NCBI RefSeq assembly: GCF_003584565.2
Contig: NZ_CP031010.1
Span: 2,852,001 to 2,916,000, forward strand
Direction of reading: 5' to 3'
Length of the DNA: 64,000 nucleotides
From: Alteromonas sp. RKMC-009
Lineage (GTDB): Bacteria; Pseudomonadota; Gammaproteobacteria; Enterobacterales; Alteromonadaceae
Under the pieces are notes generated by a model that worked only from the letters and a program-made list of their open reading frames with translations, searched no databases and was not told where the DNA came from. Shown here one piece after another: positions 46,053-53,696 of the stretch. Position 1 is the first letter of the stretch. Every line of letters starts with the position of its first letter. The position numbers and the translations under genes were made by a program.

Positions 46053-46439
46053 ATGAAAAAGCAGACGTTAGCCGTCATTGACGGTGAATTTACTATCCAT
46101 GCCTTCGATCCTAATTCCGCCATCCCGGCCCCTGTTTTGAACAGTGATTTATTTTTCATTGGCAAGACGGAAGATACCTTGTCAGTTGTCGTGCCCTCCT
46201 CTGTTAATCTTGTGTCACTGGAATCTGATAAAGGCTGGCGGGCGCTTGAATTATTAGGACCGCTGGAATTGTCCATGGTAGGGATCATGGCGAACCTGGG
46301 AACAGTGCTGGCAAAAGCCAAAGTCAGTATGTTTATTGTCTCTACATTCGACACGGATTTTTTCCTGGTCAAAGCGGACAAACTGCATGACGCCGTTACT
46401 GCACTGCAGGAGGATGGCTACACCATCGTCGGACAATAA
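46053..46439 (+). CDS. ACT-domain protein (CASTOR-like)
   Basis: 128 residues from the ATG at 46053; an ATG at 46026 is in frame, but the family normally starts near MKKQTLAVIDGEF. The sequence divides into two ACT-like halves, with LSVVVPSSV and GWRALELLGPLELSMVGIMANLG then SMFIVSTFDTDFFLVKADKLHDAVTAL. Proteins of this kind bind amino acids and act as sensors. The next gene follows 12 bases later, so they are probably co-transcribed. Confidence 0.85.
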   Translation: MKKQTLAVIDGEFTIHAFDPNSAIPAPVLNSDLFFIGKTEDTLSVVVPSSVNLVSLESDKGWRALELLGPLELSMVGIMANLGTVLAKAKVSMFIVSTFDTDFFLVKADKLHDAVTALQEDGYTIVGQ

Positions 46440-46451
46440 CGGCATCCCTGC

Positions 46452-46946
46452 ATGAATTTTACTTCTGAAAAACCGGCCACGTTCAACCGCGAAATTATTC
46501 TGCGTGCGCCGCTTAACGGCACCCGTACGGATTTGGCTTCGATTGATGCACCGCTTTATGCCGCCGGTATGTGGGGCCCGGCACTGGCATTTACCTACGC
46601 CGGACATACTTTGTACGCACCTGCAGACTGCCTGATAAAAAGTATTCCCGAAACCGGCTATGCGGTCACCATTAAAACCCGTCACGGGCTCAGACTACAC
46701 ATTAACCTCCTGCCGGCTGGTCACGCTTTGATGGGCGAGCGTTGCATGCGTCTGGTAAAAGCCGGTGAGAAAGTTAAAGCCGGACAACCGCTGATGTCTT
46801 TTCAACCGCAATGGCTTAAACAACAGGGCCTGCCGCTTAACGGTGTGTGCTGTGTGATGAACGGCGAAAAATGTAAAGCCGTGGTACATAGTCATAACCG
46901 TCAGTTCATGGCCCCCGAAGATCCGTTGATCTACGTTTACATTTAA
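46452..46946 (+). CDS. EIIA-Glc-like (PTS phosphocarrier) protein with altered first histidine
   Basis: 164 residues, close to E. coli Crr in length. It aligns by eye over the active-site region. LRLHINLLPAG keeps the phosphorylated histidine (near residue 83; His90 in Crr). The other active-site histidine (His75 in Crr, in NHAFSI) is Tyr here (GYAVTI). VKAGEKVKAGQPLMSF matches the Crr C-terminal strand. It is therefore a paralogue that may accept a phosphate but transfer it differently, or act as a regulator. No EIIB/EIIC genes are nearby. It follows the ACT gene by 12 bases. Confidence 0.78.
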   Translation: MNFTSEKPATFNREIILRAPLNGTRTDLASIDAPLYAAGMWGPALAFTYAGHTLYAPADCLIKSIPETGYAVTIKTRHGLRLHINLLPAGHALMGERCMRLVKAGEKVKAGQPLMSFQPQWLKQQGLPLNGVCCVMNGEKCKAVVHSHNRQFMAPEDPLIYVYI

Positions 46947-47040
46947 TCTGTCTCAAACAGGAATTATTTCATAGCCGTGCAATCTTTATTCGCGTAAACA
47001 TGCTATACATTTTATACAGCTCGTTTAGTCAGGTTTAACC

Positions 47041-48114
47041 GTGAAGAACTACCAGTGCGAATGTGGCAACACTCTGTATTTCGCCAACTCAACTTGTTTG
47101 TCCTGCCAGCGGCCGGTGGGCTTCATCAGTCAGGAAATGACATTATCTGCCTGTGAAATTGATGACAACGGTTACTGGATAAGTTGTCTGAACGGTAAAG
47201 CGTACCGCCCCTGTACCAACTACAGTGAGTATCAGGTATGTAACTGGCTGATTCCTGCAGAAGAGGACCATTCGCTGTGCGAGTCCTGTCAGTTAACGGA
47301 AACCATTCCGGATCTCTCCAAACCGGACAACCTGTCATTGTGGTTCCGTATGGAGCAGGCCAAGCGCCAGTTAATTTATACCTTAAGTAAACTGGGACTG
47401 GACGTGTGGAAACACGGTGTTGAAAACGCAAACGAACTTCGCTTCCGCTTTCTTGAAGATGAAATGGAAGAAGACGAATATGGCGAAGAGCTCACTGTAA
47501 AATCAACAGTCATCACCGGGCATTGTAACGGCGTTATCACCTTAAATCTGAAAGAGGCTGAAGACGCTTCACGTCTTAAAATGCGTGAACAGATGAATGA
47601 ACGCTACCGGACACTAATCGGTCATTTCCGTCATGAGTCCGGTCACTATTACTGGGATACGCTGATCCAGAACTCCCCTCACCTGGAAAAATTCAGAAGC
47701 CTGTTCGGCGATGAACGACAGGATTACACCAAATCGATGCAGCTCTATTACGCCAACGGGCCGGTTCAGGGCTGGCAGTCGTCATGGATAAGCGCCTATG
47801 CCAGCATGCACCCCTGGGAAGACTGGGCTGAGAGCTGGGCGCACTATCTGCACATTGTGGACACGCTGGAAACTGCTACCGAATACAGCATCAATATTTT
47901 GCAGAACCGCCTGGGTAACCCGCTGGCAGAAACCTACCGGCGTGCGAGTGAAACGGATTTCCAGCGAATATTTGAAGACTGGTGCAGGCTGACCACAGTG
48001 TTAAATGCCCTGAACCGCAGCATGGGGCAGGACGACGCGTATCCGTTTGTCATATCCTACCCGGCGCTTGAGAAGTTGTCGTTCATACACGACTTATTGC
48101 ATCAGCGGCTTTAA
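47041..48114 (+). CDS. Zinc-binding metallopeptidase (Mx family) with N-terminal zinc ribbon
   Basis: 357 residues from a GTG start. Seen: N-terminal cysteines at 6, 8, 19 and 22 (CECG...CLSC) forming a likely zinc ribbon, further Cys pairs to about 85, then the catalytic HESGH near 198 in GHFRHESGHYYW, and a downstream WAESWAHYLH segment that can supply the third zinc ligand. It belongs to the putative zinc-binding metallo-peptidase family of unknown substrate. Its stop is two bases from the stop of the Anbu gene on the other strand. Confidence 0.88.
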   Translation: MKNYQCECGNTLYFANSTCLSCQRPVGFISQEMTLSACEIDDNGYWISCLNGKAYRPCTNYSEYQVCNWLIPAEEDHSLCESCQLTETIPDLSKPDNLSLWFRMEQAKRQLIYTLSKLGLDVWKHGVENANELRFRFLEDEMEEDEYGEELTVKSTVITGHCNGVITLNLKEAEDASRLKMREQMNERYRTLIGHFRHESGHYYWDTLIQNSPHLEKFRSLFGDERQDYTKSMQLYYANGPVQGWQSSWISAYASMHPWEDWAESWAHYLHIVDTLETATEYSINILQNRLGNPLAETYRRASETDFQRIFEDWCRLTTVLNALNRSMGQDDAYPFVISYPALEKLSFIHDLLHQRL

Positions 48115-48116
48115 GA

Positions 48117-48878
48117 TTACTTTTGTGCAGACCCTGTTTCCGCTTTCTTTTCCCATTCAAAACGGGGTAATCGGTTGAACGTGCGCTTCAGCCCCTGAGT
48201 CCATTGCTTTTGCATGGATTTATACATGGGGCTGTTCAGGGTAAACGTTTGATGATACGGCGCTTCCACCTGATTTGCTGTCAGCATAGCCAGCTCCACC
48301 GGCGGCCCCACCGAAATATTACTGCGGATGGTGGAATCCAGCGATACGATGGCACAGCGGGCAGCATCTTCCAGAGACGTGGCACCGGATAAAATTCTGT
48401 CCAGAATAGGCTTGCCATACTTGTTCTCACCAATTTGCAGATACGGCGTATCGTCTGACGCAGAAATGTAATTGCCCTGCGGATAAATCAGAAAAATTTC
48501 GTGAGGCTGACCAGCGATTTGACCGCCAATGATAAAATTAGACTCATTGCTGCTGCCTGATCTTTCCATGGCTTCGGCATGTTGCTTCTGCTCTGCCTGA
48601 CTCAGCTTGCCAACGTATTCTGCCAGTTCATGAAGATGTTTTCCTGCGCGCAAATTAAATTTGGCTTCCGGATTTTCCAGATCACGCTTGATGGCATTCA
48701 CCACCGCCTGAGACGTTGCCAGACTTCCGGACGTCAGTAACACAATAGAACGTTCGCCGGGCCAGCAAAAACGCCACATTTTGCTGTACGTCGCAATGTA
48801 GTCCACACCCGCATTGGTACGGGAATCAGAAGCAAACACCAGTCCCTTGTTTACTTTTATAGCAAGACAATAAGTCAC
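48117..48878 (-). CDS. anbu: Anbu (ancestral-beta-subunit) proteasome-like peptidase
   Basis: 253 residues from a GTG at 48878 with AAAGGTG upstream. After Met removal the N-terminus begins TYCLAIKVNKGLVFASDSRTNAGVDY, with a nucleophile Thr 2 and the Asp-Ser-Arg and Lys (KMWRF) region of the proteasome beta fold. GPPVELAML and LLTSGSLATSQ are typical of Anbu (also called BPH). Family members form ring or spiral assemblies; the substrate is unknown. It lies opposite the metallopeptidase and divergent from the ATP-grasp/alpha-E pair, the known partners of anbu. Confidence 0.92.
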   Translation of the reverse strand: MTYCLAIKVNKGLVFASDSRTNAGVDYIATYSKMWRFCWPGERSIVLLTSGSLATSQAVVNAIKRDLENPEAKFNLRAGKHLHELAEYVGKLSQAEQKQHAEAMERSGSSNESNFIIGGQIAGQPHEIFLIYPQGNYISASDDTPYLQIGENKYGKPILDRILSGATSLEDAARCAIVSLDSTIRSNISVGPPVELAMLTANQVEAPYHQTFTLNSPMYKSMQKQWTQGLKRTFNRLPRFEWEKKAETGSAQK

Positions 48879-49055
48879 AATTCACCTTTCTCAAAAGTGA
48901 TAAAACACAATATAGCATGGGGCTAAGCATGCATGCCCGGCGCAAGATACGCAATCAAAATCTTGTCACTAAATTGACATATTAGCGATTGATTTTTGGT
49001 CAGAAACACGATTAGATGAGTATAAATAAAACACAAAAAAATGAAGGATCAGGCC

Positions 49056-50510
49056 ATGGCAATCAGATGGGGAAATTATGCTACCGGCCCGTTTTATGAC
49101 GAGCTGATTCAAGGCCGTAATAAGCCAAGAGAGGCAGCAAAATCATTGTGCTCTTATTTAAGAGACTTATCCGACAAAGATATCGAGGAATATAAGGTGG
49201 CCGCCAGCACGGCAATCCACGTGATGGGGATCACCTTTACCGTTTATACCGAGGAAGAAGGCTCCATCGACCGGGCCTGGCCATTCGATATTATTCCCCG
49301 CATCATCGATAAAAAAGAATGGTCACAAATTGAGCTTGGCCTGAAACAGCGGGTAAAAGCGCTGAATATGTTTATCGACGATTTGTATAACGAGCAGAAA
49401 ATTCTTGATGCCGGTATCGTTCCCGAAGACATTCTTACTCAGTCAAAGAACTTCCTTCCGGAATGCCTTGGCGTTAAACCGAAACACGGTGTGTGGGCGC
49501 ATATATGCGGCTCAGATTTAGTCCGTGATCAACACGGCACCGTTTATGTGCTGGAAGATAACCTGCGGGTGCCTTCCGGCGTCTCTTATATGCTGGAAAA
49601 CCGTCATGTTATGAAACGGGTTTTTCCTGACATGTTTGAAAAGTACAACATCCTGCCGGTAGATGATTATCCGTCAGAACTTTACGACATGCTGTGTCAG
49701 CTTTCTCCCCGGAAGACGAAGCAACCGGAAATCGTTGTACTCACCCCCGGTATCTATAATTCTGCGTATTTTGAGCACGCCTATCTGGCTCAGCAAATGG
49801 GTGCAGAACTGGTAGTAGGCAGCGATCTTGTAGTGGGCGACGACGATATCGTCTACATGCGCACAGTGGAAGGGCTGGCCAGGGTAGATGTCATTTACCG
49901 CCGTATCGACGATGCGTTTCTCGATCCTGAAGTGTTCCGTGAAGACTCCATGCTTGGTGTGCCCGGGCTGATGCGCGCCTGGAAGGCAGGTAATGTGGGG
50001 CTGGCGAATGCGCCCGGCGCCGGTGTGGCAGACGACAAAGTGGTTTATGCCTTTGTGCCTGACATCATCCGCTTTTATCTGGATGAAGAACCCCTGCTGC
50101 CAAACGTGCCTACTTACAAATGCATTAACAAAGATGAGCGTGACTACGTCATCGAACACATTGATGAGATGGTGGTTAAGCCCGCCAACGAGTCCGGCGG
50201 TTATGGCATGTTAATCGGGCCCCATGCAACCAAAGCGGAACGGGAAAAGTTTGTCAGGCTCATTCGACGCGATCCCCGCAATTATGTTGCACAACCGATG
50301 CTGTTGCTGTCTACAGCGCCCACATTAATCGATAATAAAGCCGAAGCAAGGCACCTTGATTTGCGTCCGTTTATTTTATCCGGCAGTGATATTTCCGTTA
50401 CCACAGGCGGTTTGACCCGGGTAGCAATGCGAAAAGGTTCTACTGTGGTGAACTCCTCCCAGGGCGGAGGAAGTAAAGATACCTGGATTGTTGACATGGA
50501 GGACGAATAA
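49056..50510 (+). CDS. Circularly permuted ATP-grasp ligase-like protein of the Anbu locus
   Basis: 484 residues from the ATG at 49056 (AAGGA 12 bases upstream); the ATG at 49041 has no ribosome site. Seen: GFYDELIQGR near the start (as FYDELIQGRNKPR), HICGSDLVRDQHGTVYVLEDNLRVPSGVSYMLENR (ATP-grasp catalytic loop) and VVKPANESGGYGM, features of the circularly permuted ATP-grasp family. Members are thought to join an amino group to a carboxylate on a peptide-like substrate. It is followed directly by the alpha-E gene. Confidence 0.92.
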   Translation: MAIRWGNYATGPFYDELIQGRNKPREAAKSLCSYLRDLSDKDIEEYKVAASTAIHVMGITFTVYTEEEGSIDRAWPFDIIPRIIDKKEWSQIELGLKQRVKALNMFIDDLYNEQKILDAGIVPEDILTQSKNFLPECLGVKPKHGVWAHICGSDLVRDQHGTVYVLEDNLRVPSGVSYMLENRHVMKRVFPDMFEKYNILPVDDYPSELYDMLCQLSPRKTKQPEIVVLTPGIYNSAYFEHAYLAQQMGAELVVGSDLVVGDDDIVYMRTVEGLARVDVIYRRIDDAFLDPEVFREDSMLGVPGLMRAWKAGNVGLANAPGAGVADDKVVYAFVPDIIRFYLDEEPLLPNVPTYKCINKDERDYVIEHIDEMVVKPANESGGYGMLIGPHATKAEREKFVRLIRRDPRNYVAQPMLLLSTAPTLIDNKAEARHLDLRPFILSGSDISVTTGGLTRVAMRKGSTVVNSSQGGGSKDTWIVDMEDE

Positions 50511-50511
50511 G

Positions 50512-51432
50512 ATGCTGTCACGTGTTGCCAATCATCTTTACTGGATGGCCCGTTATCTTGAACGGGCTGAGAATACTGCGCGCCTGATTCAGGTAAATAC
50601 TCACCTGTTACTGGATTTACCCCGAAGTGTCACCCTGGGCTGGGAACCGATTGTGGATATGCTTTCCATCCGCGAGAGTTTCTATGCAAACTATGAAACG
50701 GCTGATGAAAAAAGTGTTATCCGTTTTATGGTAACCGACACCAGTAATCCCGGCTCTATCATAAATTCGCTGGCAGAAGCACGGGAAAATGCCCGTATCG
50801 TGCGGGAAATCATTCCATCTGAAGCCTGGGAGGAAATCAATAACGTCCATTTGCAGGCGAAGGCTGACAGCCAGAGCGTACTGACCCGTCGTCACCGTTT
50901 CACCTGTTTAAACAAAATAATAAAAGGTAACCAGACAATCACCGGTCTTGTCGGCGGCACGATGAACCGCGATCAGGCGTATGCCTTCCTGCGGCTTGGC
51001 AGGCATCTTGAGCGTTGTGATATGACCACCCGGATCATCGATGTACGGTCAGCGTCATTGCTCCCTGATGTGTCAGAAGAACACTCTGCGTTTGAAAACA
51101 TTCAGTGGATGGGTGTACTGAAGTCTTTATCGGCCTATCAGGTATACCGGCAGGAAATGCGCTTACGGGTTCAGCGGGCTGACATACTGGAATTCCTGTT
51201 AAAGCGGAAGTCCTTTCCCCGTAGCATTAACCATTCTCTGGGCCAGGTGGAAAAATGTCTGTCGGAACTACCTGAACCGCAGGACATCACCAGCAAGGTC
51301 AAAGAAATATCTGCCATGCTCATGGAGCTTGAAACCAGAGATCTTAAACAGGATGCGCTGCATCAACTGATAGACGATATACAGGCGGCACTTATTGTCA
51401 TTCATGACTCGGTAAAGAAAGCGTATTTCTGA
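50512..51432 (+). CDS. Alpha-E domain protein of the Anbu locus
   Basis: 306 residues from the ATG at 50512 with GGAGG upstream, inside the end of the ATP-grasp gene. Seen: LSRVANHLYWMARYLERAENTARL, the diagnostic alpha-E N-terminus, then VLTRRHRFTCLNKIIKGNQTI and a helical remainder. It regularly pairs with the circularly permuted ATP-grasp; its biochemical role is unknown. A strong stem-loop terminator follows. Confidence 0.92.
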   Translation: MLSRVANHLYWMARYLERAENTARLIQVNTHLLLDLPRSVTLGWEPIVDMLSIRESFYANYETADEKSVIRFMVTDTSNPGSIINSLAEARENARIVREIIPSEAWEEINNVHLQAKADSQSVLTRRHRFTCLNKIIKGNQTITGLVGGTMNRDQAYAFLRLGRHLERCDMTTRIIDVRSASLLPDVSEEHSAFENIQWMGVLKSLSAYQVYRQEMRLRVQRADILEFLLKRKSFPRSINHSLGQVEKCLSELPEPQDITSKVKEISAMLMELETRDLKQDALHQLIDDIQAALIVIHDSVKKAYF

Positions 51433-51452
51433 TCCACACCGCTTTGTGCATT

Positions 51453-51495
51453 GATTGTTCGCGGTACAGACCACAGGGACTTACCGCGAACAATC
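51453..51495 (+). terminator. Strong stem-loop terminator of the ATP-grasp/alpha-E operon
   Basis: Perfect 14-base arms GATTGTTCGCGGTA (51453-51466) and TACCGCGAACAATC (51482-51495) enclose a 15-base loop; a GTTTA tail follows. Confidence 0.75.
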
Positions 51496-51617
51496 GTTTA
51501 ACTGACCATTTACGACCAGTTCCTGTCCCGCCCCTTCTGATGACCCGTTGAATAACACCGCATTTTGTACAGAAATGAAGTAAACTACGGCCAAATCCGG
51601 CTGAATGAAAGAATATC

Positions 51618-52616
51618 GTGGCGTTACACTGGTTCCCGGGGCACATGCACAAGGCCCTGAAAGAAATAAAAGAAACCTTATCTCAGGTTGATGTGCTCAT
51701 TGAAGTACTGGATGCCCGCATCCCCTACTCCAGCGAAAATCCCGAAATCGCTAAAATTCGTGGCGATAAGCCTTGCCTGAAAATCCTCAATAAGTTCGAT
51801 CTGGCCGATCCTGAACTGACCGCGGAATGGCAGGCTTACCTTGAAAGTGAACGGGGCGTGCGCACCATCACCACCAATACGGGAGAGCCGGGAAACACTA
51901 AGCACATTTTGAGTATGCTGAAAGACATGTTTCCTCAGAAAGCCGGCCCCGGTAAAGCCATTCACGCCATGATCACCGGTATCCCTAATGTGGGTAAATC
52001 CACGCTGATAAACATTCTGGCTGACAGAGTGATTGCTAAAACCGGTAACGAACCGGCGGTGACTAAAACCCAGCAAAGGATCAATCTGGGCAGCGGCATT
52101 ATTCTGTTCGATACCCCGGGAGTACTGTGGCCAAAGCAGGAAAACCCGAATTCCATTTACCGGCTGGCTGCATCCGGCGCGGTTAAGAACACCGCAATGG
52201 AGTTTGATGACGTGGGCTTTTATGCCGCCGACTATCTGATCAAAGCGTATCCGGACGTACTGAAAGACCGCTTTAAGCTGGATGAAATAGCAGAGACAGA
52301 GATTGAATTTCTCGAAGATGCCGCCCGCAAGCGTGGTGCAATCATGACAGGTGGCCGTGTGAACCTGCATAAAATCTGTGAAATACTCCTCACCGAATTA
52401 CAAGCCGGAAAATTGGGCCGGATCACACTCGAAACGCCCGCTATGCTTGAAAAAGAGAAGATAGAAATCGCAGAAGCCGAAGCGAAAAAAGCGGCGAAGA
52501 AAGCCGCCCGGAAACAACACTTTAAAGATGGCTCAGCGACCCCTGACAAACACGACAGAAAAGAAAAGCGTAACGAAAAACGCGCAGCACAAAGCAAGCG
52601 GATGCGTAAGTCTTAG
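51618..52616 (+). CDS. ylqF: YlqF/RbgA-type ribosome-biogenesis GTPase
   Basis: 332 residues from a GTG at 51618. The circularly permuted GTPase order is clear: WFPGHMHKALKE N-terminus, NKFDLAD (G4) near 55, then GIPNVGKSTLIN (G1) near 121, and FDTPGVLWPK (G3) near 164. A basic Ala/Lys-rich C-terminal tail (AEAKKAAKKAARKQ) probably contacts rRNA. Its role is in large-subunit ribosome assembly. Confidence 0.93.
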   Translation: MALHWFPGHMHKALKEIKETLSQVDVLIEVLDARIPYSSENPEIAKIRGDKPCLKILNKFDLADPELTAEWQAYLESERGVRTITTNTGEPGNTKHILSMLKDMFPQKAGPGKAIHAMITGIPNVGKSTLINILADRVIAKTGNEPAVTKTQQRINLGSGIILFDTPGVLWPKQENPNSIYRLAASGAVKNTAMEFDDVGFYAADYLIKAYPDVLKDRFKLDEIAETEIEFLEDAARKRGAIMTGGRVNLHKICEILLTELQAGKLGRITLETPAMLEKEKIEIAEAEAKKAAKKAARKQHFKDGSATPDKHDRKEKRNEKRAAQSKRMRKS

Positions 52617-52697
52617 TTAAATTGCCGGGGCCTGACAATTTGGATACCGCAGAATGTATTCACTTCCTGCGGTTTCCCTGATGCCCGCTTAAATTAA

Positions 52698-53405
52698 TCA
52701 GCTCACCGAATCAATGAAATTTCCCAGCCGGTTGGCACCAGTCTGGAGTTGGTTGGCAGCCCTGCCAGTTTGCTGTTCAAGGGCCTGTGAAGCTTCCTGT
52801 AAGTCTTGCGAAACCTGCTCATTGTCGCGGATGTTCTGCAACTGACGCAGCACGGCCACCTCAGCCCGGAGCAACTGAATCGTTTCGTTAATTTCTTCCT
52901 GTGATGCCGGCTCATCCGTCTGCGAACTCTCAATATCAGCTTGCTCTGACGCTTCCTGTTGCCGGGTCTGCGACTGTTGCTGCAGCTGTAAACGTTGCTC
53001 TCTGAGTTGAACCTGTTCTTCCTGCAACGAGGCCAGGCGCTCTTCCTGAAGTAATGCTTCCTGCCGTCTTTCTTCACGACGGGCTTCTATTTCACGCAAC
53101 AACGCTTCCCTGTCCTCTTCCCGCCGGAGCTGGCGCTCTTCAATCACTGCCGTACGCTCTTCGCGCCTGTATGCTTCACGCTGACGCTCTTCCTGCAGCG
53201 CTTCCTGACGATACTCCTGTTCCAGTCGCTCTTCGCGGCGTATTTCCTGCTGACGTTCATCCGCCTCGCGCTCACTGTCGCGGACCTCTTCAGCCCGCTC
53301 AGCCGGAGAGACAACTGATGACGACTCACTCACGCCCCGCTCTTCAGCCCGTCTTTTGGCCTCAAGCTCTTCAAGTGCTGTAGCTGGTAATTGATTGATC
53401 GTCAT
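52698..53405 (-). CDS. Glu/Arg/Gln-rich coiled-coil protein of unknown function
   Basis: 235 residues from the ATG at 53405 with a very strong GGAGG site; the 25 codons upstream are not supported. After a short N-terminus the whole protein is charged and repetitive (for example RREERLEQEYRQEALQEER and LLREIEARREERRQEALLQ). It has a short glutamine-rich hinge and a C-terminal part with QLLRAEVAVLRQLQNIRD. It has no signal peptide or membrane helix. It should form one long alpha-helix or coiled coil. I cannot assign a function. Confidence 0.7.
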   Translation of the reverse strand: MTINQLPATALEELEAKRRAEERGVSESSSVVSPAERAEEVRDSEREADERQQEIRREERLEQEYRQEALQEERQREAYRREERTAVIEERQLRREEDREALLREIEARREERRQEALLQEERLASLQEEQVQLREQRLQLQQQSQTRQQEASEQADIESSQTDEPASQEEINETIQLLRAEVAVLRQLQNIRDNEQVSQDLQEASQALEQQTGRAANQLQTGANRLGNFIDSVS

Positions 53406-53634
53406 AATGACCTCCGCTGACTGAACATAAAGTACGCTGCTTACGCAGTGCATATTTAACAGATGCACGGTAAATGCCAAACGTGGAAATAGCGGACTGC
53501 CCTATCTGGGCAAGACATTAAAGCTAGTAGTTACAATGTGTTAAAAAACATTAAAGAAAAGAATCCGGTAATAAGACGACGACTTCATTAATGATGAATA
53601 GTGGAAATTGTGTAACTTTTACGCGACAGGAATA

Positions 53635-53657
53635 AACCGGGGAATGATTCCCCGGTT
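53635..53657 (-). terminator. Terminator of the distal TonB-receptor gene
   Basis: Perfect ten-base arms AACCGGGGAA and TTCCCCGGTT with a three-base loop, 40 bases past the receptor stop; on the minus strand it is followed by TTATTCC. Confidence 0.7.
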
Positions 53658-53696
53658 GTAGGTTTTGAGTTTATAACACCTTAAAAAGCATTGTTA

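Noticed and set aside
53054..53383. 109-residue plus-strand frame antisense to the coiled-coil gene
   Set aside because: A by-product of the repetitive Glu/Arg codons on the other strand.
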